Origin: Sulfuricella sp. T08
GTDB lineage: Bacteria > Pseudomonadota > Gammaproteobacteria > Burkholderiales > Sulfuricellaceae
Direction of reading: 5' to 3'
NCBI RefSeq assembly: GCF_000971475.1
Contig: NZ_DF967541.1
Location: forward strand, 1 to 56,219
DNA length: 56,219 bases
Shown here in pieces: positions 37,901-46,531 of the stretch (positions are counted from its first letter, which is position 1; every line of letters begins with the position of its first letter). The notes beneath the pieces are model-generated. The model saw nothing but the letters and a program-made list of their open reading frames with translations, searched no databases and was not told the origin of the DNA. Both the position numbers and the translations under genes were made by a program.

Positions 37901-38064
37901 TCGGCCTGATCCCACTGCTGTTCGCCAGCGGTCCCGGATCGGAGATCCAGAAGCCGTTGGCGATCGTGGTGATCGGCGGGCTACTGAGTTCGACACTGCT
38001 GACATTGATCATCCTGCCGCTGCTCTACCAGCGGTTCGGCATGGTTGGAGAGGATAAACAATGA
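34987..38064 (+). CDS. HME-type RND metal efflux pump, CusA-like
   Basis: A 1025-residue pump from ATG 34987; the longer frame overlaps the adaptor. Helix 4 reads GGLAIAIGMLVDAAVVVVENVV, the AIxxGxxVDAAxVxxEN pattern of the CusA/SilA subgroup that exports monovalent copper or silver, unlike the DFG pattern in the pump at 25466. Both periplasmic loops and all twelve helices appear intact. It overlaps the DUF3240 gene by four bases. I could not confirm the periplasmic methionine ligands, so metal specificity is by subgroup only. Confidence 0.9.
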   Translation: MLTRIIEFALTQRLAVIVTTLVLIGAGAVAFKQLPIDAFPDVSSTQVKVIIKAPGMTPEEVESRIVAPIEVELLGIPYKKILRSVSKYALTDITIDFEDGTDIYWARNQVAERLGSVMKDLPAGVSGGLAPITTPLGEMLMFTIDGGDLTPLERRALLDWVIRPALRTLPGVADVNALGGLVRTFEVVPDNAAMQARGIAMAQLQQALEVNNRNDGAGRLKDGEEVLLVRSEGAIKSLDDLRAIVVSSRDGQAVRVGDVATVRIGHLSRYGAVTKDGKGEAVEGLVLGLRGANAQTVVNGVKARLKEIAPSLPPGVKTEIFYDRGSLVERAVGTVSRALMEAIVLVVILLLLFLGNLRAAIVVAVTLPLAALFTFILMRLFGMSANLMSLGGLAIAIGMLVDAAVVVVENVVSHLAHDRSSKNIPHLHVIFRAVKEVVMPVASGVVIIIVVFLPLLTLQGLEGKLFIPVALTIIFALAGSLILSLTAIPVLASYMLKQGAHGDPWLVRKLTAVYMPALGWALRHAKLVAIGAVAALALTVAVYPMIGKTFMPTMDEGDIIIGVEKLPSISLEESTALDLRLQQAIMARVPEVKGVVARAGSDELGLDPMGFNQTDTFLVLKPREQWRKPDKEWLTDQLREVLKDFPGIAHSFTQPIDMRVSEMVIGVRGDVAVKVFGPDLATLNQQAEKIETVLKGIKGNEDVYRVMNDGVQYMKIEIDRLAAGRMGLTVDEIGNALRSQLEGQVLGMVLEGVRRTPVLLRGSDAVRDIPAVFADLRLTLPSGQSVPLASVAHLKRVDGPVKIDRENSQRYAVVQSNVRGRDLVSFVEEAKLAVEKLAPSPAGYSLTWGGQFENQQRAAARLAIVVPVALALIHLLLFVTFGSMRQAWLVFANIPFALIGGVWALWLSGEYLSVPASVGFIALLGIAVLNGVVMVSYFNQLRDQGMALAEVVVEGSRRRLRPVMMTASITAFGLIPLLFASGPGSEIQKPLAIVVIGGLLSSTLLTLIILPLLYQRFGMVGEDKQ

Positions 38065-38372
38065 AACAACCAGATTGCTGTCTGACCATCGTTTTTTCCA
38101 AGGCGCTGGAAGATGACATGATTGACCACTTGCTTGAACACCCCGAACTGGCAAGTGGTTTTACTACATACGAGGTTGAGGGGCACGGGCAGGTTGCCGT
38201 CTACCACAGCGTCAACGAGCAGGTGCGCGGCCGGGCGCGGCGGGTGAAGATGGAAGTGGCGATGGAGCATGAGGATGCACAGACGCTGATTGCCCATTTC
38301 AAGGAAACCCTGCCGAGCCGGGATATCGTCTACTGGATTGCTCCGATCAATGAATTCGGGAGGTTCGCATGA
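38061..38372 (+). CDS. DUF3240 (PII-like) protein of the efflux operon
   Basis: A 103-residue soluble protein of the DUF3240 family, predicted to have a ferredoxin-like fold as in PII signal proteins. It begins with a cysteine pair (QPDCCLTIVFSKALEDDMIDHLLEHP) and ends DIVYWIAPINEFGRF. The gene overlaps its neighbours on both sides by four bases (ATGA), so it is made in step with the pump and the channel. Its repeated company with HME-RND pumps suggests a cytoplasmic sensing or regulatory role, unproven. Confidence 0.85.
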   Translation: MKQPDCCLTIVFSKALEDDMIDHLLEHPELASGFTTYEVEGHGQVAVYHSVNEQVRGRARRVKMEVAMEHEDAQTLIAHFKETLPSRDIVYWIAPINEFGRFA

Positions 38373-39637
38373 ACAGAATGCTTTTATTCATCATGCTCTC
38401 GGCCTCACTGCCCGCAATGGCAGCTGAAACATTGGCCAATTATCCCGATCTGCCGTCGCCGGCAACCGTTGAGGCAGCGATCAGGAACAGCCCGGATGTG
38501 CTGTCCGCCCAGGCTGGCATCAAGGTCGGTGAGGCGGTGCGCCAGCGCCTGCAGGCTGGCGAGCATGAGGTCACCATGCGCGTGATGGGGCAGCGGCGCA
38601 GCATTAATCCCTCCGAGCGCTACCGGGAGTGGGATATCGGGCTGGAGCGGGCTATCCGCCTGCCCGGCAAGGCCGCGCTCGACGGCAAGATGGGAGACGT
38701 CGAGGTGGAGCGTTCGCACACCCTGTATGGCGATGCGCTGCATGAAACGGGGCGTGTTCTGCTGAAGGCATGGTTTTCCTGGAACAGGGAGCGGTCTCAG
38801 TCGCAGCAATGGGCGGATCAAGTGGAACTATTGAAGAACCAGGCTGGAATCGTCGCCAAGCGGGTGCGCGCGGGCGATGCGCCGCGGCTGGAAAGCGACC
38901 TTGCCGAAGCCGCTGTGGCGCAGGCGGAAAGCACGCTGTACCAGGCTAGGCTGCGTCAGCAGGTGGCTGCCAATGAGCTCGGTCAGCGCTTTCCGGCGAT
39001 TTCCTTGCCGACAGCGGTGCCTGCATCGGCTCCTGTGCCTTTGCAGCAGGGGCTGGAATACTGGCAGGAAGAAATCCTCAAGCACAACCACGAACTTGGT
39101 GTGGCACGCAGCGAGGCGTCGCTGGGAAGGCTGCACTCGGAGCGTTCGTCCGCCGACAAACTTCCCGACCCCACCGTTGGCTTGCGTTTTGGCGGTGAGC
39201 GGGACAGCGCCGAGCACATCGTCGGCCTGCATGTGTCGTTTCCCTTCCCCGGTGGCGCGCGCTCGGCCCGGGCAGACGAAGGCAGGGCAATGGCGGAGAT
39301 GGCGGCACAGCGCGAGGCGGCCATCTTGCGCAAGGTCACTGCCGAGTCGGTCAACAGTTTTGCGGCAGCCCAGGCTGCCTACGGCGGCTGGCAAAGCGCC
39401 CAGAGCGTAGCCGAGAAGATGCGCGGCAATGCCGAATTGATGGCGCGCGCCTATTCGCTAGGCGAGATGGGCTTGCCGGAAGTGCTGACAGCGCGCAGAC
39501 AGGCGCTGGAAGCTAATCTAGCGGCCGCTCTGGCGCGCCTGGATGCGGCCGAAACCCGTTATCGCTTGTTGCTCGATGCGCACCAACTATGGCCGCTGGA
39601 TGCCGACGAAGAGGGCGAGGGTCACGCGCACCATTAA
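38369..39637 (+). CDS. Outer membrane efflux channel, TolC/CzcC family
   Basis: A 422-residue TolC-like channel with a signal peptide (LLFIMLSASLPAMAAE), two helical-hairpin repeats and a C-terminus rich in acid and histidine (DADEEGEGHAHH) that might bind metal. It is the last gene of the second efflux operon. It differs markedly from CzcC at 29699, so the two systems were not made by a recent local duplication. Confidence 0.9.
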   Translation: MNRMLLFIMLSASLPAMAAETLANYPDLPSPATVEAAIRNSPDVLSAQAGIKVGEAVRQRLQAGEHEVTMRVMGQRRSINPSERYREWDIGLERAIRLPGKAALDGKMGDVEVERSHTLYGDALHETGRVLLKAWFSWNRERSQSQQWADQVELLKNQAGIVAKRVRAGDAPRLESDLAEAAVAQAESTLYQARLRQQVAANELGQRFPAISLPTAVPASAPVPLQQGLEYWQEEILKHNHELGVARSEASLGRLHSERSSADKLPDPTVGLRFGGERDSAEHIVGLHVSFPFPGGARSARADEGRAMAEMAAQREAAILRKVTAESVNSFAAAQAAYGGWQSAQSVAEKMRGNAELMARAYSLGEMGLPEVLTARRQALEANLAAALARLDAAETRYRLLLDAHQLWPLDADEEGEGHAHH

Positions 39638-39725
39638 AGGCAATGCGCCAGGAATTCGATTTTTCCTTTTGTCTGCCTGTCGGGTACTACAATGAAGGAA
39701 TCTACTCTGTCCTGATGCGGTCGCC

Positions 39726-40379
39726 ATGATCAACCCGGAAATGAACAAGCTGGTGGAGGTCCTGCTGGAAGGGGGCCACGCTGCTGCACTGTCCGAGGCA
39801 CGGCGTCTGCGCACTGCAGGCATGGCGTCCGAGCGGATCGTGACGGAAGGGCTGGAAGCGGCGATGCAGCGGCTCGATGACAAGTGCACCGTGGAAAGCT
39901 TCAACCTGCTCGAAATCATGCTGGTCGGGCGCGCGGTATCCGCCGTGGTGAACGAGCTTTATCCGGAGGGTGTACCGCCGGAGCAGGGTCGCGATACCTT
40001 CGTCATCGCCACGCTGGAGGGCGATGTCCATGACTTGGGCAAGAACATCACCAAGATGGTGCTGATCGGCAAGGGTTACCGGGTGGTCGATCTGGGCAAG
40101 GACTGCCCGGTGGAAGCCCTGGTGAATGCGGCCGAGCGCGAGCACGCCCATGCCGTTCTGGTAAGCGGCCTGATCACGCCAGTTATTCCGCAGGTGCGCA
40201 AGGTCAGGTCCGCGCTGGTCGAGCGCGGCCTGGGTGGCATCAGGGTAGTGGCGGGCGGCGCCGCGCTGAAGCAGTCCTCGGCCGAGGCGCTGAACGTGGA
40301 TTACGTGGCGGAAACAGCGTTCGATGGAGCGCGCTACCTGGATAGCCTAGTGGTGCATAAGGCGGAGGGGGCGGCATGA
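39726..40379 (+). CDS. Cobalamin-binding corrinoid protein of a methyltransferase system
   Basis: A 217-residue two-domain corrinoid carrier as in MtaC/MtbC. It has an N-terminal helical cap (residues ~1-85) and a Rossmann B12 domain with the base-off signature D100-x-H102-x-x-G105 (EGDVHDLGKN), where H102 is the lower cobalt ligand, followed by the GG-containing loop VVAGGAAL. It carries the methyl group as methyl-cobalamin between a substrate and an acceptor. It is first in the co-directional run with a UroD-fold methyltransferase and a reactivase. Confidence 0.93.
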   Translation: MINPEMNKLVEVLLEGGHAAALSEARRLRTAGMASERIVTEGLEAAMQRLDDKCTVESFNLLEIMLVGRAVSAVVNELYPEGVPPEQGRDTFVIATLEGDVHDLGKNITKMVLIGKGYRVVDLGKDCPVEALVNAAEREHAHAVLVSGLITPVIPQVRKVRSALVERGLGGIRVVAGGAALKQSSAEALNVDYVAETAFDGARYLDSLVVHKAEGAA

Positions 40380-40485
40380 GCAGGGAGCAGGGGCTCCGCG
40401 CAGCGGGGATGCGACCGTCCGCGATTGCCGCCGGTCTCCCGACGCCTTGTCGCCGGGTCTGCACCACATGTTCGGAGGGAGCGGC

Positions 40486-41496
40486 ATGAACAGCCTGGAG
40501 CGGATCAAGGCCGCGATTTCTTTTGCTCCGGTCGACCGCACCCCGGCCGTGCCGCAGCTGTTCGGCCACGCTGCCGCGCTGGCCAGCGTGGCGCTGGGGG
40601 ATTACCTGCGCGACGGCGGCCTGCTGGCGCGCTGCCAGATCGAGGCCCTGGAACACTATGGACACGACGTCGTGTTCGCCTTCATGGATTTGTGCGTGGA
40701 GACCGAGGCGGTCGGCTCCATTCTGCGATACCGCGACAACCAGTATCCGGATGTGGCTTCCTATGTGCTCGCGCCCTCCAGCAGCGTGTCGGCGCTGGCC
40801 GTGCCCGACCCCACCGTTGCCGGGCGCATGCCGGAGCTGCTGCGGGCGGCGGGAATCCTGCGCCGCGAGCTGGACGATACGGTGCTGGTGGCCGGCTGCG
40901 TTGCCGGTCCGATGACCCTGACGACCCAGTTGCTCGGCATCGAAACCGCGCTCTACCTGGCGGCGGACGATCCGGTGAGGTTCGAAAAAATCCTCGATTT
41001 TTCCGCCTCGGTCGCGATCCGCTACGGCACTGCCCAGATCGAGGCGGGCGTCCATCTGCCCATCGTGTTCGATCCCTCCGCTTCTCCGGCGGTGGTGCCG
41101 CCGCAGTTCTTCCGCGAACTGCTGCTGCCCAGGCTGCAGCGGGTCTTCGCCTCGTTCCGGCAGGCCGGGGCACTGGCCAACTGGCTCAACATCGCCGGGC
41201 CGACCGAAACCACCCTGCCTTATTATCCGGAGGCCGGGGCGGATATCGCCAACTTCGACTACTACGTCGAGCCGCAGCGGGCGCAACAGCTGCTCCCCCA
41301 CATCTGTCTCGACGGCAACCTGAAGTCGCTGCTGTTCGTCGAGGCGTCGCCGGACGAAGTGACCGCCGCCGCTTCCCGGCTGGTCGCTGCATTTGCTGAC
41401 CGGGGCGGCTTCCTGCTTTCATCCGGCTGCGAAATCCCGCCCGAGGCGAAGCCGGAAAATATCGCCGCCATGGTGGCGGCATGCCGAGGAGGATGA
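40486..41496 (+). CDS. UroD/MtaA-fold zinc methyltransferase
   Basis: A 336-residue protein from ATG 40486 with GGAGGGA upstream. It has the URO-D barrel but carries the zinc ligands of cobalamin-dependent methyltransferases: H272 and C274 in LPHICLDGN and C315 in SSGCEIPP. True uroporphyrinogen decarboxylases lack this set, so a corrinoid-linked methyl transfer is much likelier than heme synthesis. Substrate is unknown. It lies 106 bases after the corrinoid protein gene (a gene-free gap) and 3 bases before the reactivase. Confidence 0.88.
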   Translation: MNSLERIKAAISFAPVDRTPAVPQLFGHAAALASVALGDYLRDGGLLARCQIEALEHYGHDVVFAFMDLCVETEAVGSILRYRDNQYPDVASYVLAPSSSVSALAVPDPTVAGRMPELLRAAGILRRELDDTVLVAGCVAGPMTLTTQLLGIETALYLAADDPVRFEKILDFSASVAIRYGTAQIEAGVHLPIVFDPSASPAVVPPQFFRELLLPRLQRVFASFRQAGALANWLNIAGPTETTLPYYPEAGADIANFDYYVEPQRAQQLLPHICLDGNLKSLLFVEASPDEVTAAASRLVAAFADRGGFLLSSGCEIPPEAKPENIAAMVAACRGG

Positions 41497-41499
41497 GGC

Positions 41500-43104
41500 A
41501 TGCCGGAGCTGATCCTCGGCATCGACGGCGAGACCCACCGCATTCCTTTCGAACTCGGTCCGTCAGTCCGCGAGATTCTGGATGCGACCGATTTTCGCGT
41601 GCGTTCCGGCTGCCGCGGCATCGGCGCGTGCGGTCTGTGCCGGGTGCGCGTGGCTGGAGGCGAAGCCGGGGAGCCGACACAGAACGAGCGCCTGCACCTG
41701 ACTTCGGCACAGCTTTCCCAAGGCGTACGGCTGGCCTGCCAAGTCAGTCCACGCCACGACATGCAAGTCGAAATTCTCAACTCCGCGCCGCCGTCGAACT
41801 GGAAATCGTCCCCGGATACGGCTTTGCTGCATACCCTCCGCGAACAGGCGGTTGAGGGGAGGTGGCTGCCGCCGGGAGTCAAGCATCCGTGCGGCGTGGC
41901 GGTGGATTTGGGCACGACGCATGTGTGCCTGTCGCTATTCGATCTGGCCAAGGGGCAGTGGCTGGCCGATCGCTGGGGGCGCAACCCGCAGCAGAATTTC
42001 GGTGCTGACGTTATCACCCGCCTCGCGGCGGCGGCAGAATTGCCCGGTGCGGCGCGGGAAATGAGCCGGCTGGCGGTGGCGGCGATCGGTGAGGCGCTGC
42101 TCGACATCGCTACGCGCGAGGGCTTCGATCCGCGCCGCATCGTCAATGTCACTCTGGTCGGCAATACGGCGATGCTGGCCCTGCTTTCCAGCCGCAATTT
42201 CGAGCTGCTGCTGCAGCCGGAATACTGGACGCAACCGGTGGATTGCCAGCCTCTGGAAACTTCGGGCTGGGTGGCGGAGTGGGAGATCAACCCGGTGGCC
42301 GAGGTTGATGTGGTCGCCCCGCTGGCCGGGTTCGTCGGCTCCGACCTGCTGGCGGGGCTGGTGTCCACGCGCTTTACCGAGGATGCGGCGCCGGCGCTGT
42401 TCATCGATTTCGGCACCAATTCCGAGATCGCGTTGTGGAGCGGCGAAGAGTTGTGGGTGACCGCTTCTGCGGGTGGACCGGCCTTTGAAAGCAGCGGTAT
42501 CAGCTGCGGCGCGCCGGCGGAGGTGGGTGCGGTGTTCCGGGTGAGTCTGGATTCCGCGGGCGACCTGGCCTGCCAGATCATCGGCGACGACCGTGCCAAG
42601 GGGGTGTGCGGGTCGGGTCTGGTGGATCTGATCGCTTGCCTGCTCGACTCAGGCAGGTTGACTAGCGCCGGCAAGTTCGCCAGCGGCGAAACGGGGTATA
42701 CCTTCAGCGCGGGCGGAAGGGAGCTGACTCTGACCAAGGGCGATGTGGACCTGATACAGCGCGCCAAGGCCGCCATCGGAGTCGGCATCGGGGCGCTGTG
42801 CGGCCATGCCGGGGTGGGCCTTAAGGAACTGCGCCGGGTGTGCGTGGGCGGAGCATTCGGGCGCTATCTGGATGTCGGCAGCGCCCAGGCGATCGGGCTG
42901 CTGCCGCCGGTTCCACCGGAAACTGTGGAGCTTGCCGGCAACACTGCTCTGGCTGGCTGCTGCGATGTCATGCTGTCGTCGCTGGCGGCGGAGCGACTGA
43001 AGGAGTTGCGCAGCCGCGCCCGGCTCGTCAACCTGGCGAGCTATCCCGATTTCGACCAGGCATTTTTCGAAAATCTGTACCTTCAGCCGTTGCAGGTGCT
43101 CTGA
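41500..43104 (+). CDS. RACo-type ferredoxin-ASKHA reactivator of corrinoid proteins
   Basis: A 534-residue protein with an N-terminal 2Fe-2S domain (C38, C44, C47, C80 in CRGIGACGLC...RLACQ) and a DUF4445/ASKHA ATPase (VDLGTTHVCLSLFDL, LVGNTAMLALL, FIDFGTNSEIALW, RVCVGGAFGRYL). Such proteins use ATP and an electron to return oxidised Co(II) corrinoid to active Co(I). Its presence shows that the cassette runs a methyl transfer sensitive to cobalt oxidation. Its stop overlaps the ATG of the HD-GYP gene (TGATG). Confidence 0.92.
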   Translation: MPELILGIDGETHRIPFELGPSVREILDATDFRVRSGCRGIGACGLCRVRVAGGEAGEPTQNERLHLTSAQLSQGVRLACQVSPRHDMQVEILNSAPPSNWKSSPDTALLHTLREQAVEGRWLPPGVKHPCGVAVDLGTTHVCLSLFDLAKGQWLADRWGRNPQQNFGADVITRLAAAAELPGAAREMSRLAVAAIGEALLDIATREGFDPRRIVNVTLVGNTAMLALLSSRNFELLLQPEYWTQPVDCQPLETSGWVAEWEINPVAEVDVVAPLAGFVGSDLLAGLVSTRFTEDAAPALFIDFGTNSEIALWSGEELWVTASAGGPAFESSGISCGAPAEVGAVFRVSLDSAGDLACQIIGDDRAKGVCGSGLVDLIACLLDSGRLTSAGKFASGETGYTFSAGGRELTLTKGDVDLIQRAKAAIGVGIGALCGHAGVGLKELRRVCVGGAFGRYLDVGSAQAIGLLPPVPPETVELAGNTALAGCCDVMLSSLAAERLKELRSRARLVNLASYPDFDQAFFENLYLQPLQVL

Positions 43105-44543
43105 TGAATGAAGTGTTTTCAGGGAAAGACCCGCACTTCGATGCCGTGATCAAGACTGCGCAATATCTGGCAGGCCTCACCAGCGACCGGGATATCTGGG
43201 CAGAGCTGGGGAAGGTGGTGACCCAATTTTTTGGCGCGGACATCGTTGCTTTCGCCGGACGGCGCCCGGATGGCAGGGTCATCGTCCACTCCTGCAGTCC
43301 GGCTGATGCAAGCCTTTGCCCCCGCCTGGTCGAAGCGGCCGGGAAGACCATTTCCCAGGTGCTGGAAAGCGGCTTTCTTGCAACCGAAACGCTGGAGCTG
43401 CCACAGGCCTGTTCAGTCGCCTTCCTGCCGTTGACCGAGGGCCGCCGCACCGCGACCGTGATGTTGGTGGGGTATCGCAACGACGCGCCCTTGTCCAGGG
43501 AGCTGCTCAATGTCTATCTTGCCGTGGCGGGCCTGTTCGATACCACGCTTGCGCGCATCGCCTCGGAGCACCGTTTTATCAGCATGGCGGACAACGTGCC
43601 GGAAATGCTGTACCAGATGCTGCGTTATCCGGATGGAAAGGCCCGCTTCACCTACGTCAGCAAGGGCTCCAGCGGGGTGCTGGGGCTGCCTCCGGATGAA
43701 CTGCTGGCCGATGCGGCGGCGTTCGTCGACGGATTTCACGTCGAGGACCGGCAAGGCTACGAGGCGGCGCTGGCCCGGTGCGAGGCCGGGTCGATCCGCC
43801 TGAACCAGGCCTTTCGCTGGCTTGACCGGGCGGGTGGGGTCAGGCATATCCTGCTTAATGCCATGCCGAGCGCGCAGGAGGACGGCAGCGTGGTGTGGGA
43901 CGGCGCCGCCCAGGACATCACCGAGCGCGAGCGGCTCGAAGCCGAGCGCAAGCACAGCCTGGAGCAACTGGAAAACAGCATGGAGGAAACCGTTCAGGCC
44001 ATCGCCACGACCATCGAGATGCGCGATCCCTACACCGCCGGGCACCAGCGCCGCGTCGCCGGGCTCGCCCAGCACATCGCCGAGGAAATGCGCCTGCCGG
44101 AGGAGGAGGTTCACGGCATTTACCTTGCCGCCACCATCCACGACATCGGAAAAATCCACATCCCAGCCGAAATCTTGAGCTTCCCCGGCAAGCTTGGGGA
44201 GATTGAATATGCACTGATCAAGGTTCATGTCCAAGCTGGCTATGACATCCTGAAAAATATCGAATTCCCCTGGCCGGTGGCGCAGATGGTGTACCAGCAC
44301 CATGAACATCTGGACGGCAGCGGTTACCCGCGCGGGCTGAAGGGCGACGAGATCATGCTCGGTGCGCGCATCCTGTGCGTGGCTGACGTGGTTGAATCAA
44401 TGGCCTCGTTCCGCCCCTATCGGCCGGGGCTTGGCGCCGAGAAGGCGCTGGCGGAGATCAGGGAGAACCGCGGCAGGCTGTACGACGCCGCGGTGGTGGA
44501 TGTATGTCTGGGGTTGTTCGCGAAGGGCTACGAGTTCAGGTAG
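43104..44543 (+). CDS. GAF-PAS-HD-GYP protein, putative c-di-GMP phosphodiesterase
   Basis: A 479-residue protein from ATG 43104. A GAF-like region (~15-150) is followed by a PAS region (~160-285), a short coiled coil (ERLEAERKHSLEQLENSMEE) and an HD-GYP domain with metal-binding HDIGK, the HHEHLDGSGYPRGL motif and DVVESMASFRPYR. All catalytic motifs are present, so it should hydrolyse cyclic-di-GMP. It is translationally coupled to the corrinoid reactivase, which is an unusual pairing. It abuts the convergent murI stop. Confidence 0.92.
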   Translation: MNEVFSGKDPHFDAVIKTAQYLAGLTSDRDIWAELGKVVTQFFGADIVAFAGRRPDGRVIVHSCSPADASLCPRLVEAAGKTISQVLESGFLATETLELPQACSVAFLPLTEGRRTATVMLVGYRNDAPLSRELLNVYLAVAGLFDTTLARIASEHRFISMADNVPEMLYQMLRYPDGKARFTYVSKGSSGVLGLPPDELLADAAAFVDGFHVEDRQGYEAALARCEAGSIRLNQAFRWLDRAGGVRHILLNAMPSAQEDGSVVWDGAAQDITERERLEAERKHSLEQLENSMEETVQAIATTIEMRDPYTAGHQRRVAGLAQHIAEEMRLPEEEVHGIYLAATIHDIGKIHIPAEILSFPGKLGEIEYALIKVHVQAGYDILKNIEFPWPVAQMVYQHHEHLDGSGYPRGLKGDEIMLGARILCVADVVESMASFRPYRPGLGAEKALAEIRENRGRLYDAAVVDVCLGLFAKGYEFR

Positions 44544-45350
44544 TTACCATTTCACCACATGCACATTGGACAACGTGCGGCCGAGGAAGCGCTCGCCGAT
44601 GGTCTGGAAGCGGAGCGGCACGTCGGTGACGTAAAATTCGTAGCGAGGTGCAGTGCGCTGGGGATTGGACAGGTTCATTTCGGTGAGCAGTGCAGCGGTT
44701 TCCTCCGCCATCGCCTCGGCCGAATCCACCAGCCTCACACTTGGCCCCACTACCTCCTGCAGCAGCGGCTTGAGCAGGGGGTAATGGGTGCAGCCCAGCA
44801 CCAAGGTGTCAATGTCCTGTGCCAGTACCGGTTTCAGGTATTCCTGCGCGGTCAGTCGCGTGACCAGGTGATCCAGCCAACCTTCCTCGACCAGCGGCAC
44901 GAAGAGCGGGCAGGCCTGGGAGAAAATCCGCACCTCCGGCTCGTACTGATGAATGGCGCGGGCATAGGCGTTGCTGTTGATGGTGGTAGGGGTGCCGATC
45001 ACACCCACCTGTTTCTTCGTCGTGGTGGCGATAGCGCCGAGCGCGCCGGCGTCGATCACGTCCAGCACCGGCACAGGGGAAAGATCCTTCACCACCTGCG
45101 AGGCCACCGCTGCCATGGTGTTGCAGGCAACGACCAGCAGCTTGACCTCCTTGGCGAGCAGGAATTCAGCGATCTGGGTGGTGTAGTGGGCGATGGTTTC
45201 GACCGATTTCACGCCGTAGGGTACGCGCGCGGTGTCGCCGAAATAGACGATGTTCTCGAACGGCAGGCGCTCCATCAGGGCGCGTACCACAGTGAGGCCG
45301 CCTACGCCTGAATCGAATACGCCGATGGGGTTGCTGGAGTCGGGATGCAT
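44544..45350 (-). CDS. murI: Glutamate racemase
   Basis: Makes D-glutamate for peptidoglycan. A 268-residue protein from ATG 45350, with an alternative ATG at 45386 that no ribosome site supports any better. The two catalytic cysteines are visible in VVACNTMAAVAS and VLGCTHYPLL, with IGVFDSGVGGLTVVRAL at the N-terminus and the substrate loop GDTARVPYG. It lies downstream of the broken MFS gene on the same strand. Its 3' end meets the HD-GYP stop with no gap. Confidence 0.95.
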   Translation of the reverse strand: MHPDSSNPIGVFDSGVGGLTVVRALMERLPFENIVYFGDTARVPYGVKSVETIAHYTTQIAEFLLAKEVKLLVVACNTMAAVASQVVKDLSPVPVLDVIDAGALGAIATTTKKQVGVIGTPTTINSNAYARAIHQYEPEVRIFSQACPLFVPLVEEGWLDHLVTRLTAQEYLKPVLAQDIDTLVLGCTHYPLLKPLLQEVVGPSVRLVDSAEAMAEETAALLTEMNLSNPQRTAPRYEFYVTDVPLRFQTIGERFLGRTLSNVHVVKW

Positions 45351-45390
45351 GGGGTTGCCAGGAATTTTCCAGGAAGAATGCGGCATTATA

Positions 45391-46466
45391 TTACGGATGT
45401 GGCGTGTGCTGCTTTGGCGCCACCCAGAATTTCAGCATTATTGCTGCCAGAATCGCGCAGCCGGCGGAAAAGCCGAATGCCGTTTCCGGCCTGAAGCTCT
45501 GCCACAGCCAGCCGAACAGAATCGAGGCGGGTAGCAGCATGATGCCGGCGGTGAGGTTGAACCAGCCGTAGGCAGTGCCGAGCAGTTCCTTGGGCGCGAG
45601 GTCGGCGACCAGCGCCTTTTCCGCGCCTTCAGTCGCCGCCATGAACAGGCCGTAGAAGGCGAACATTGGCCACAGCAGCCACAGCACATCGCCGTTCAAG
45701 CCTAGAAACAGGTAGAACAGGCCATAGATTCCCCAGCCGGAAACGATCAGCCGGGTCCGGCCGAAGCGGTCGGACAGCGCCGACAGCGGCGTGGAAAACA
45801 GCATCGCGGTAAGCGACACCAGCGCCCACAGTATGGGCACCTGGTAGTCGGGCAGCCCCATCTCTTTCGCGCGCAGCAGCAGGAACATGTTGGAGGAGTT
45901 GCCCAGCGTGAACAGCGCCAGCACCAGCAGATAGCGCTTGAAGACGGGCGGGAAGCCCTGCATCGTCCAACTAAAGGCGGGTTTTTTCAGATGTTCTCGT
46001 GCTGGCTCACGGATGAACAGTGCCAGCGCGACGGTGATGGCGGTCCATAGCAGAATTTCGCGGATTGGCGTATGTCTCGCCAGGAGCCACGCCGTCAAGA
46101 GCGGACCGACCACCGCGCCGGCATTGTCCATGGCGCGGTGGAGCCGAACGCCAGCCCGCGCTGGCCGGGCGATACGCTCAGCGCCAGTAACGGCCGCCCC
46201 AGCGCTGCAAGGCTATAGCCGCCCACCACCCAGTATTTGGTAGTGCGCATTCTGTCCGCCAGCACGCCGGAAAACAGTTTGAGCAGGCTGCCGGTCGCTT
46301 CCGCGATGCCCTCGATAATGCCCAGAGCCTTGGGTCCGGCCATCAGCACCGATGCCAGGTAAAGAGGCACAAGCGGGTAGATAAGCTCGCTCGCTGCATC
46401 GTTGGAGAAGCTGACCAGGCCGAGCAGCCAAACGGTGGAGGGAAGGCTAAGTAATGATTTCAGCAA
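45391..46466 (-). pseudogene. Broken MFS transporter gene (frameshift plus internal deletion)
   Basis: Two frames together make one MFS transporter. The first frame (46466 to about 46146) covers helices 1-4, ending LALSVSPGQRGLAFG. The rest (to 45391) continues as HRAMDNAGAVVGPLLTAWLL in another frame. One base is missing near 46144, where TTC-GGC-TCC should read TTC-GGN-CTC-CAC. In addition, the segment normally found between helix 4 and RGLAFG, with the conserved DRxGKGxRxxPRDA motif, is absent. Two independent lesions make it inactive unless the sequence is wrong. Confidence 0.8.
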
Positions 46467-46531
46467 GATATTTTCTCATGATGGGTTGGCGCCAGTTTAG
46501 AGCCGCCTCGAACTTATGACAACAGTGGCTG

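Noticed and set aside
39638-39725. Cobalamin riboswitch before the corrinoid cassette
   Set aside because: The 88-base gap is too short and lacks the conserved B12-box sequence.
40486-41496. Heme-pathway uroporphyrinogen decarboxylase (hemE)
   Set aside because: The zinc ligands of corrinoid methyltransferases are present, and the neighbours are a corrinoid protein and its reactivase.
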